Positions 1 to 6,480 of a stretch of DNA of 9,281 nucleotides are shown in pieces (the stretch's first letter is position 1; each line of letters opens with the position of its first letter). The stretch is from positions 1-9,281 of the forward strand of contig CAZSMR010000037.1 of assembly GCA_964608185.1 (NCBI GenBank). Reading direction: 5' to 3'. Origin of the DNA: Porticoccus sp964608185. Its GTDB lineage: Bacteria > Pseudomonadota > Gammaproteobacteria > Pseudomonadales > Porticoccaceae. The notes under the pieces were generated by a model. That model had not been told where the DNA came from. It did no database searches and was given only the letters and a program-made list of their open reading frames with translations. A program made the translations under genes and the position numbers.

Positions 1-871
1 TCTGAATAAAAACAGTTGCTGTCTTCACTAGGCTTTGTTGTTTTCTTAGTTTTTCGCAGGCTCTTGTTGCATAAGTACTTACTGACTGCTGTAATTCAGA
101 AAGATCATAGATGCGATGCCCAAACGTTCTTGTAGAAAATATTTGTTGTTTAGATTTTCTCTCTTCGTCTATTAAAATGCAGGGTTCCCCATTAAGCTCC
201 CTTATGGTTCTTTCCAGATTAACATTAAAAATTCTACCGATACTCCTAGGGGACTGCTGAGCCAAATCGTTAGCAGTGATGATGCCATGCTCAGAAAGCT
301 TTTCAGTCAGTCGTCGCCCTACCCCCCATACATCGCTAACAGGAATTCTTCTAAGTACCCTTTCCCACTTGCTCGGACTATCTAGCACACAAACTCCATT
401 CAACTCTGCATATTTTTTAGCAGCGTGATTGGCAACCTTTGAGAGTGTCTTCGTGGGGGCAACACCGACGGATACCGGAATTCTGACATTACGCCATATA
501 TTTTGTTTTATTTTTTGAGCATACTGATTTAGATCCCACCGCATACCATCCAATGATAGAAATAATTCGTCTATCGAATAAATTTCTACATTGGGAGAAA
601 AAAGTGATGCTACGTCCATCACTTTGCTGGACAGATCAGCATACAACTCATAATTACTGGAAAATACATGCACTTTATGCTGTTTTAGCAGTGGAGCCAA
701 TTTAAAGTAAGGCTGAAGACCAGGAATACCTAATGCTTTGACTTCCTTGTTTCTAGCAACAATACAGCCATCATTATTAGATAATACAACCACAGGCTTT
801 CCCCTCAAGTCAGGCCTAAAGACCTGCTCGCAGCTAGCATAAAAGCTGTTACAGTCCACTAGCGCAAGCAT
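1..871 (-). CDS. umuC: UmuC, catalytic subunit of DNA polymerase V (3'-truncated by window edge)
   Basis: Y-family translesion polymerase which, with a UmuD' dimer and RecA, copies past DNA lesions during the SOS response at the cost of mutations. I read 290 uninterrupted codons on the minus strand, against about 420 for the family, so the C-terminal part (end of little finger, tail) lies outside the window. The N-terminus MLALVDCNSFYASCEQVFRP is typical, with metal ligand D6 and the usual UmuC steric-gate position Y11. SNNDGCIVARN follows near residue 31. Catalytic YSIDE has D101 and E102 at the same numbers as in E. coli. DVWGVGRRL is the helix-hairpin-helix region. The residue after SIDE is Leu (SIDELF) where SIDEAF is usual. 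The ATG at 871 is supported by an AGGA about 7 bases upstream, inside the end of umuD. It overlaps umuD by 13 bases, so translation is probably coupled. Identity is essentially certain. Confidence 0.97.
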   Translation of the reverse strand, partial: MLALVDCNSFYASCEQVFRPDLRGKPVVVLSNNDGCIVARNKEVKALGIPGLQPYFKLAPLLKQHKVHVFSSNYELYADLSSKVMDVASLFSPNVEIYSIDELFLSLDGMRWDLNQYAQKIKQNIWRNVRIPVSVGVAPTKTLSKVANHAAKKYAELNGVCVLDSPSKWERVLRRIPVSDVWGVGRRLTEKLSEHGIITANDLAQQSPRSIGRIFNVNLERTIRELNGEPCILIDEERKSKQQIFSTRTFGHRIYDLSELQQSVSTYATRACEKLRKQQSLVKTATVFIQ

Positions 872-1284
872 TGGTGATTCCTAACTGAATGAATAACAAC
901 GCCTTCAATTGAAAAATCAGCACCCTCAAGAATAACTATTGGTCGATAATTCTTATTAGCGGGTATCAAACGTCTTCTTTTTTTATCTAAAAGCTTACAG
1001 GTAAGCCCTCCATCAAGAGCGGCAACTATAATATGGCCATGTCTAGGTTCTACTGACCTATCAACTATCAATAAATCCCCGTCGAAAATTCCTCTATCTA
1101 TCATAGAATCACCCTCGGCCTTAGCGAAAAAAGTGGCGGAAGGTTGTTTTATAAGATGCTCATTAAGGTCCAGTTTCGATTCTATATAATCGTCTGCTGG
1201 ACTAGGAAACCCTGCTGATATCTTAGTCAAATATAAGTTTAGATATTTTTTAGAAAAATTGTCCGAGCTAGCTAAATACTTCAT
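859..1284 (-). CDS. umuD: UmuD, self-cleaving SOS mutagenesis protein
   Basis: Accessory subunit of DNA polymerase V. RecA filaments trigger removal of its N-terminal arm to give UmuD', the form that activates UmuC. The protein is 141 residues, close to the 139 of E. coli. The cleavage site falls at A24-G25 (ISAGFPSP), where E. coli has C24-G25. The serine-lysine dyad is in place: S60 in EGDSMID and K97 in LTCKLL, numbered as in E. coli, so the protease should be active. The N-terminal arm is lysine- and tyrosine-rich and lacks a helix-turn-helix domain, which separates it from LexA. The ATG at 1284 is preceded by a weak GGTG. Transcription runs leftwards from a LexA box 13 bases upstream of the start and continues into umuC. 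Confidence 0.97.
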   Translation of the reverse strand: MKYLASSDNFSKKYLNLYLTKISAGFPSPADDYIESKLDLNEHLIKQPSATFFAKAEGDSMIDRGIFDGDLLIVDRSVEPRHGHIIVAALDGGLTCKLLDKKRRRLIPANKNYRPIVILEGADFSIEGVVIHSVRNHQCLR

Positions 1285-1297
1285 TTATCACCAATAA

Positions 1298-1313
1298 CTG
1301 TATAAATATACAG
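1298..1313. promoter_or_regulatory. LexA (SOS) box controlling umuDC
   Basis: The 16-mer CTGTATAAATATACAG has the CTG-N10-CAG form of the E. coli-type LexA operator with an AT-only core, and is a near-perfect palindrome. It ends 13 bases upstream of the umuD start codon. Read on the minus strand, a weak TTTATA / TATATA pair with a long spacer would place transcription start inside the box, so bound LexA would block initiation; that promoter reading is tentative. The box is about 104 bases from glnE and is unlikely to control it. The operator call rests on both the sequence match and the adjacent umuD. Confidence 0.92.
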
Positions 1314-1392
1314 TATATATGTAGCTGTTGGTTTAGTATATAAATGCCTTGATTATGTAATATTATTTTGATAAATCTTGACTTATAGTAAG

Positions 1393-1400
1393 TGTATAAA
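1393..1400 (+). promoter_or_regulatory. Candidate extended -10 promoter element for glnE
   Basis: TGTATAAA resembles an extended -10 element (TGnTATAAT type) and lies 17 bases before the glnE ATG. The upstream TTGACT at 1378-1383 is a good -35 hexamer but is only 11 bases away, too close for a standard sigma-70 pair, so the -10 would act mainly through its extension. The transcript would have a very short leader with only a weak GGTG as ribosome site. This is tentative: AT-rich DNA gives such matches by chance. Confidence 0.3.
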
Positions 1401-1417
1401 AGCTAATCTGGTGCAAT

Positions 1418-4375
1418 ATGAGTAAAAGTAAACTACCAATACTGCTAGATAATGAGTGGTGCTTACGGTTAGAACACTATAAAGGGGTAGCTACTGCACA
1501 GCAGTCGCAATGGCTCGAGTCTCTTCTTAGTAGTGAGGATGACTTCTCATTTCACTTAAAAAAATGCTGGAGTTGCAGTGAGTTCGTTGCCATGTGGTGT
1601 AGTAAAAATCCAGTTATGCTAAAAGAATTAATTGATTCTGGTGACCTATACAAGTCATACAAACAAAGCTATATGAATGATCAACTCTCAAAAAAACTTC
1701 GTAACGCTATCACGGAAGATGATTTATTTAAAATCTTAAGACAATTTAGAAATCGTGAGGTTGTTCGAGTAGTCTGGCGTGATTTCAATAAAGAAGCTGA
1801 TCTAGAAGAGACTACTGCTGATATGACATTTTTAGCTGAAACATGTTTACAGCATGCCCTGGAATTTCTTTATTTAATTGCTTGTGATATCTGGGGAACA
1901 CCTACTAACTCAGATGGTGACCCGCAGAAGATGGTTGTACTAGGAATGGGTAAGCTGGGTGGGTGGGACTTAAATATTTCCTCGGATATTGATCTAATTT
2001 TTGCCTATCCAGAGCAGGGTAAAACTAAAGGGGCTGAGTGCACCCTTAGTAATGAAGAATTTTTTACACGCCTAAGTCAGAAACTTATCAAATCACTAGA
2101 CTCAAAAAATGATGATGGTTTTGTATTTCGTATAGATATGCGCTTACGTCCTTATGGGCAGAGTGGAAATCTAATTCTAAGTTTTTCTGCTATGGAAGAA
2201 TACTATCAAACACAAGGGAGGGAGTGGGAACGTTACGCGATGATTAAAGCAAGAGTGGTCGCTGGAGACCAAAAATCTGGAATTCAGTTAATGGCTATGT
2301 TGATGCCCTTTACTTTCCGCAAATATATTGATTTCAGTACTCTAGAGTCCTTGCGAAAAATCAAAGTTCTTATTAACAGGGAGGTACAACGAAAGGATAT
2401 ATCAAACAATATCAAGCTTGGGATTGGGGGTATCCGTGAAGTTGAATTTATAGTGCAGGCTTTTCAGATTATACATGGAGGTCGCGATACGCGCTTTCAG
2501 TCCCAGTCTCTTAAAGATATTTTGATTCTCATGAGTAAAGAATCCTTGTTGCCTGATTCTGACATAAAAAAATTACAAAAAAACTATAAGTTCTTGAGAA
2601 ATATAGAGCATATTTTACAAGGTGCGAAAGATCTTCAAACTCATATGCTTCCAAATACAGAGCTAGAAAAACTTAAGCTATCGTATCTGATGGATTGTAA
2701 CGACTGGGATGAATTCTTCTCATTACTTACAAAATGTCGCTCTGAAGTGCAGGAATTATTTGCGTTAGTTGTCGCGAACGAGCAGGCGCCAGATAAAAAT
2801 ATCAACATAAATAGCAAAATTTCTATAGCTAGTGATATCTGGCAATGCAGTGATGATGAAGACATGACGTCACAACTTAATTTTATCGGCTATACGAAAC
2901 CGAAAGATGCTCTCATTTTAATTCAAAATTTAAAGAAAGATAGATCAGTGCTTTTTATGCCATCAGATACACGAATTAGACTTGATGCTTTCATGCCAGA
3001 ATTAATAACTGCTTGTGCTAAGTTAAAAAATAATACGGATACCTTAAGTCGAGTTTTTCAACTCATTGAATCTATTGCGCGTCGAAGTGCTTATTTAGTT
3101 TTATTAAAAGAAAATCCAAGTGTACTAGACCTAACTCTTCAGCTTTGCTCTGCAAGCCCGTGGATCGCCGAACAACTATCGAGAAACCCTGCTCTATTAG
3201 ATGAGCTGCTGGATCACAGAACACTATATAGCCTTCCAGATAAAGATGATCTGATAGATGAATTAAGACAACGGCTATTGAGGATTCCTTCGGATGACTT
3301 GGAGGCTCAAATGGAAGCATTGCGTTACTTTAAGCTTGCACATAGTCTTCATGTCGCAGCCTGCGAGGTGACAGAGATACTACCTTTATTGAAGGTCAGC
3401 GATTATTTAACATCAATAGCAGAAGCAATTTTGACCCATACAGTAGAAATTGCTTGGGATCAGATGATTGAGCGTTATGGTCACCCTTCATCAGAGACTG
3501 AGAATAAACCAGAATTTTTAATCGTGGGATATGGAAAGTTAGGCAGTATCGAATTAGGCCACAGCTCAGACCTCGATTTAGTATTTATTTATGATGCCAA
3601 CCAAAATCAATCGACAGATGGATTTCATCCTATCGACAACGAAACATTTTTCATCAGATTAGGGCAAAAAATAATTCATATTTTAACTACTCGCTTAGCC
3701 TCTGGAGTACTTTATGAAGTTGATGTACGTCTTAGGCCATCGGGTCGCTCAGGTATGCTTGTATCTTCTTTAGAAGCATTTAAAAAATATCAATTTAATG
3801 ATGCGTGGACATGGGAACATCAGGCACTTGTAAGAGCAAGACCTGTGGTCGGCTCACCAAGATTAATCAAAAAATTTAATAATATAAGATCTAAGGTTTT
3901 ATGTCAGAAAAGAGATCTTATTAAGCTTGTATCCGATGTTTCTAGTATGCGTGAGAGGATACAAAATGAGTTAATTACTCAAAAAGGTAGCTCTAAAAAA
4001 TTACCAAAAAAAGAAAATGCAGGCGATCTGAGTGAAAATGAAGCCCCATTTAATATCAAGTATGACGAGGGAGGCATTATCGACATTGAGTTTATAGTTC
4101 AATTTGAAGTTCTGTCTCATGCTAATCAGTTCGTGGATTTAACTTATTGGAGTGATAATATTCGTATTATCGAGCGCTTAGAAGTCAATAATATTTTGTC
4201 GCCACAAGATGCAGAAAATTTAAAGAAATCTTATATAAGCTATCGGTCTGAGGGGCACAAGCTTCAACTACAAAACTCCCCCCTTGCTTCAAAAGTCTCT
4301 AAATTCACGATTGAACGGAAACAGGTGGCTGCTTCTTGGAACAAGATATTTCGTTGTAAAGTGAATAATAACTGA
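1418..4375 (+). CDS. glnE: GlnE, bifunctional glutamine synthetase adenylyltransferase/adenylyl-removing enzyme
   Basis: Sets glutamine synthetase activity by adding AMP to, or removing it from, a tyrosine of GlnA, in response to glutamine and to PII in its plain or uridylylated form. It is 985 residues against 946 in E. coli, with both nucleotidyltransferase halves present. The N-terminal adenylyl-removing half has GMGKLGG from about residue 176 and SSDIDLIF with metal-binding D190 and D192. The C-terminal adenylyltransferase half has GYGKLGS from residue 704 and SSDLDLVF with D718 and D720. Each half also carries its downstream motifs: RPYGQSGNL, GGIREVEFIVQ, RPSGRSGMLV and DEGGIIDIEFIVQ. 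Part of the extra length is a Lys/Glu-rich hydrophilic loop near residues 858-880, where other GlnE proteins have a short KH-type loop. The ATG at 1418 has only a weak GGTG before it. The gene stands alone, divergent from umuD and convergent with the SOUL gene. Confidence 0.97.
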   Translation: MSKSKLPILLDNEWCLRLEHYKGVATAQQSQWLESLLSSEDDFSFHLKKCWSCSEFVAMWCSKNPVMLKELIDSGDLYKSYKQSYMNDQLSKKLRNAITEDDLFKILRQFRNREVVRVVWRDFNKEADLEETTADMTFLAETCLQHALEFLYLIACDIWGTPTNSDGDPQKMVVLGMGKLGGWDLNISSDIDLIFAYPEQGKTKGAECTLSNEEFFTRLSQKLIKSLDSKNDDGFVFRIDMRLRPYGQSGNLILSFSAMEEYYQTQGREWERYAMIKARVVAGDQKSGIQLMAMLMPFTFRKYIDFSTLESLRKIKVLINREVQRKDISNNIKLGIGGIREVEFIVQAFQIIHGGRDTRFQSQSLKDILILMSKESLLPDSDIKKLQKNYKFLRNIEHILQGAKDLQTHMLPNTELEKLKLSYLMDCNDWDEFFSLLTKCRSEVQELFALVVANEQAPDKNININSKISIASDIWQCSDDEDMTSQLNFIGYTKPKDALILIQNLKKDRSVLFMPSDTRIRLDAFMPELITACAKLKNNTDTLSRVFQLIESIARRSAYLVLLKENPSVLDLTLQLCSASPWIAEQLSRNPALLDELLDHRTLYSLPDKDDLIDELRQRLLRIPSDDLEAQMEALRYFKLAHSLHVAACEVTEILPLLKVSDYLTSIAEAILTHTVEIAWDQMIERYGHPSSETENKPEFLIVGYGKLGSIELGHSSDLDLVFIYDANQNQSTDGFHPIDNETFFIRLGQKIIHILTTRLASGVLYEVDVRLRPSGRSGMLVSSLEAFKKYQFNDAWTWEHQALVRARPVVGSPRLIKKFNNIRSKVLCQKRDLIKLVSDVSSMRERIQNELITQKGSSKKLPKKENAGDLSENEAPFNIKYDEGGIIDIEFIVQFEVLSHANQFVDLTYWSDNIRIIERLEVNNILSPQDAENLKKSYISYRSEGHKLQLQNSPLASKVSKFTIERKQVAASWNKIFRCKVNNN

Positions 4376-4435
4376 AGCCTTAACTTTCTTGTTACATGCC
4401 CTCTGAGCGAAAACCTTATATTCAATTTTTTAAGA

Positions 4436-5047
4436 TTATTCGATTGGTATTAATATTTCATTTCTTCTCATAAACCATGGCGTGTATGGAGCATCATAAC
4501 GAGCCCATATGGGTAAACCAATAATGTTTAACTCTTGATTAGAGATCCATATATTAAGCAAGCCTAGATTATAAAGGTACTTTTCTTCACTCCAAAAACC
4601 TGAGTACTTAATAGAAGCAACATTTCTTGCAGGGAGCTCACGAAGCATAATGCTTGAATCTTCGGGCTTAGGCAGCTCACCTAAAGAATAATTAGAGGGC
4701 ATCATGAAGCTAACTAACCATTTAGCATTTTTTTGTTGCTGGCTAACGGGTAGCGTCATATCCATCTTATCACTACTATGAATTTGAGAAACAGGTGCCG
4801 TCATTGCCATTTTTTTCTGAGATAGATTTTTGCCAGAAATATATCCAAATAGCTGGCTAAATGCGTTACCTCCGGCCTCTTCAAAATCTCCATCCACCTC
4901 TATTTCAGCAACAATTTGCGGCTCATAACGTCTGATTTCAAAATTTTTATGGGCTAAGATAGTCTCATATGCCGCTTCCTCTATAGCCATAGAACTAGTA
5001 CTCCCTAGAACCAAAAAACAGGATACCAAAATAAAAATTTTGTTCAC
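4436..5047 (-). CDS. Secreted SOUL-family haem-binding-like protein
   Basis: Member of the SOUL/HBP family, whose animal founders bind haem or porphyrin. The bacterial role is not settled, so haem binding is a family inference. A signal peptide covers about residues 1-21 (MNKIFILVSCFLVLGSTSSM), predicting export to the periplasm. The mature part shows family marks: YETILAHKNFEIRRY near 27-41, MTAPV at 82-86, a FMMPSNYSLGELPKPED stretch from 114, a YSGFWSEE segment near 148, and a C-terminal ARYDAPYTPWFMRRNEILI segment. At 203 residues the length is normal for a secreted single-domain form. The start is GTG, chosen because AAGGAGA sits 7 bases upstream and no better ATG precedes the signal peptide. 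It lies 51 bases downstream of the Sel1-repeat gene on the same strand, so the two may be cotranscribed. Confidence 0.9.
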   Translation of the reverse strand: MNKIFILVSCFLVLGSTSSMAIEEAAYETILAHKNFEIRRYEPQIVAEIEVDGDFEEAGGNAFSQLFGYISGKNLSQKKMAMTAPVSQIHSSDKMDMTLPVSQQQKNAKWLVSFMMPSNYSLGELPKPEDSSIMLRELPARNVASIKYSGFWSEEKYLYNLGLLNIWISNQELNIIGLPIWARYDAPYTPWFMRRNEILIPIE

Positions 5048-5054
5048 TTCTTCG

Positions 5055-5061
5055 TCTCCTT
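5055..5061 (-). promoter_or_regulatory. Shine-Dalgarno site fixing the GTG start of the SOUL gene
   Basis: On the minus strand this reads AAGGAGA, an almost complete anti-16S match, 7 bases before the GTG at 5047. It is the strongest ribosome site in this part of the window and supports the non-ATG start. Confidence 0.8.
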
Positions 5062-5098
5062 CTATGATTTTTTAGTCTCAATGTTCCTAATTGAAAAG

Positions 5099-5353
5099 TT
5101 ATGAAAGTAAGCCGCTTAGCCAATTTCTTTTATACCAAGGAGCTGGCTTATCTTTATTTTTTTTGATCTCTTTTAGCACCCTTTGCGCTTGTATATGCCC
5201 CTGATTTGCTGCAGTCCTGTACCACATAATAGCTTCATGATAAAAATCAGAACCTCGATTAGCATACATAGAGCCTAAATTGAAACATGAATCAGCACTA
5301 CCTTGCTCTACAGCTTGCTTGTATATCTCAAATTCTTGATCGTTTAAATTCAC
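5099..5353 (-). CDS. Small single Sel1-like-repeat protein
   Basis: An 84-residue protein carrying one clear Sel1-like repeat, a TPR-related helix pair used for protein-protein contacts. The repeat runs about residues 20-56, ADSCFNLGSMY to AIMWYRTAANQGHIQAQ, with the usual Ala, Leu, Gly and aromatic spacing. Residues 5-18 (DQEFEIYKQAVEQG) look like the second helix of a preceding partial repeat. The C-terminus is basic and then hydrophobic (WYKRNWLSGLLS). No signal peptide is visible, so a cytoplasmic place is likely. The start is GTG at 5353, preceded by AAGGGG with a 5-base gap. Most Sel1 proteins have several repeats, so this is a minimal member. It is first in the minus-strand pair with the SOUL gene. 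Its partner is unknown. Confidence 0.82.
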   Translation of the reverse strand: MNLNDQEFEIYKQAVEQGSADSCFNLGSMYANRGSDFYHEAIMWYRTAANQGHIQAQRVLKEIKKNKDKPAPWYKRNWLSGLLS

Positions 5354-5358
5354 CTTAA

Positions 5359-5364
5359 CCCCTT
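5359..5364 (-). promoter_or_regulatory. Shine-Dalgarno site for the GTG start of the Sel1-repeat gene
   Basis: On the minus strand this reads AAGGGG within an A-rich run, 5 bases before the GTG at 5353. It supports that start over any internal codon. Confidence 0.6.
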
Positions 5365-5449
5365 TTTATGGACTATTTGTAACTCATACTATTAAAGTCG
5401 TCTTATAGATATTTTTCTGCTTTTTTTCAGTTACCCTTTAGACTAAAAT

Positions 5450-5881
5450 ATGCAATCAATAAATCCATGGAATCGTTATAATATGCAAGTATTCAGTCAT
5501 TTGCCAACACTAGTCTCAGGCATCATCATCGGTATGATTATAATGCAAGTTGCAATCATAGCTCCTGCAGTCTTTACAACATTTAACCCAAAAGATGCCG
5601 GCCCATTTTTAAGGAATGTTTTTCCAAAGTTATTTCTTACGGTCTTAATCTTAGCGATATGCTCTTCTATTTTCATATATTTTTTAGGGAGTGGAGAAAA
5701 AACACCTCTGACCGTATCACTCATAACAGCGATAGCGATGATTGTCTGTTATTTAATGGTTCCAGCAACTAATGCGGCTAAAGATTCTGGAAATGAACAG
5801 TTATTTAAAAGACTTCATAGTGTAAGTGTTTTTCTAACCGTTATTGTATTAATTTCTAACTTGAGTTGGAATTTTTTATAG
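5450..5881 (+). CDS. Four-helix inner-membrane protein, TMEM205/DUF4149-like
   Basis: A 143-residue integral membrane protein with four predicted helices at about residues 18-40, 60-80, 86-106 and 123-142. The loop after helix 1, APAVFTTFNPKDAGPFLRNVFP, matches the pattern of the DUF4149/TMEM205-like family (small-Pro, F, aG.fl...FP). So does the VPATNAAKDSG...FKRLHSVSV segment joining helices 3 and 4, with its Asn and the Arg-Leu-His-Ser. The function of bacterial members is not established. The start is uncertain: ATG at 5450 has no visible ribosome site, and ATG at 5483 (residue 12) is also possible since the family often begins just before helix 1. It is followed after 48 bases by another small membrane protein on the same strand. 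Confidence 0.8.
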   Translation: MQSINPWNRYNMQVFSHLPTLVSGIIIGMIIMQVAIIAPAVFTTFNPKDAGPFLRNVFPKLFLTVLILAICSSIFIYFLGSGEKTPLTVSLITAIAMIVCYLMVPATNAAKDSGNEQLFKRLHSVSVFLTVIVLISNLSWNFL

Positions 5882-5929
5882 CCGCACAACGAGCGCTTGA
5901 ATAGAGTCGTAATAGCTGGAATCTAACAA

Positions 5930-6139
5930 ATGATTTATTTTGATATGGGTGTATACGTCTTCCTTACGATTGTAGTGGGGATACTGATAGTTGCAGCTGT
6001 CGTTTTTTATAAAGGTAACAGCAATAGTAGCGATAGCGAAGAGACCGAGGGCGACACCCCTATCTTGATCCCTCTTTTGGCTATTGCTACTTCTGGATTG
6101 GCCTTAGTTTTTTTAAAATATTTATTCGACACTCTTTGA
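5930..6139 (+). CDS. Small two-helix membrane protein, unknown function
   Basis: A 69-residue protein that I do not recognise. It has two hydrophobic segments, about residues 6-27 (VYVFLTIVVGILIVAAVVFY) and 46-66 (LIPLLAIATSGLALVFLKYL). They are joined by a polar, acidic Ser-rich loop (NSNSSDSEETEG). This is a hairpin topology with one exposed loop. The ATG is preceded by a weak GGAAT. It lies 48 bases after the TMEM205-like gene on the same strand and could share its transcript. The clear alternation of membrane and acidic blocks and the neighbour spacing favour a real gene. Confidence 0.6.
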   Translation: MIYFDMGVYVFLTIVVGILIVAAVVFYKGNSNSSDSEETEGDTPILIPLLAIATSGLALVFLKYLFDTL

Positions 6140-6156
6140 CTAAAAATTCTTTTATC

Positions 6157-6360
6157 TTAGATCTTGCTAGTAAAGGGGATTATTTTTTCAGTTAACTTTT
6201 TTTTGCGAACTTCTAATACTTGTTTTAAGTAATTTAAGTCTCTTTCGGTGGCGTTAACTTCATCCCATATAATGTCATCTTCATTGAGCAAGATTTCTCT
6301 TAGGGCCTCTAATTTAATTATTTTTTTTGTTACCGGATCTTCAGAAAATGAGTCAGTCAT
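6157..6360 (-). CDS. Small charged helical protein, unknown function
   Basis: A 67-residue protein without a family I can name. It is highly charged, with acidic and basic residues mixed (KKIIKLEALREILLNEDD, then ERDLNYLKQVLEVRKKKLTEK), and leucine/isoleucine spacing suggesting two amphipathic helices that may form a coiled coil. No signal peptide or membrane segment. The ATG at 6360 has only a weak AAGG very close to it. It converges with the two-helix membrane protein (17-base gap) and diverges from the Msr fusion. An overlapping plus-strand frame (6327-6557) has a far less protein-like composition and runs into the msr start, so I prefer this strand. Confidence 0.55.
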   Translation of the reverse strand: MTDSFSEDPVTKKIIKLEALREILLNEDDIIWDEVNATERDLNYLKQVLEVRKKKLTEKIIPFTSKI

Positions 6361-6480
6361 GCCTTGGTCTCTTGTCTTTTAGATGTATAAGGTTACGCTC
6401 AAGTGAAGTTACTTTCAATTATGGCTATTATGTACATTCGTATCCAATCGAACATCACAAAAAAAGCGAGAATATAAGGA

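Noticed and set aside
1378..1383. TTGACT as a -35 box for glnE
   Set aside because: Good hexamer, but the nearest -10-like sequences are 11 or 20 bases away, outside the normal 16-18 range.
2641..2865. Minus-strand frame inside glnE
   Set aside because: Shadow of the glnE coding frame; low-complexity Ser-rich translation. The same applies to 3072-3320.
4376..4435. Bidirectional terminator between the convergent glnE and SOUL genes
   Set aside because: No stem of useful length or GC content was found in the 60-base gap.
5497..5724. Minus-strand frame inside the TMEM205-like gene
   Set aside because: Antisense to a well supported membrane protein; no ribosome site or family signs.
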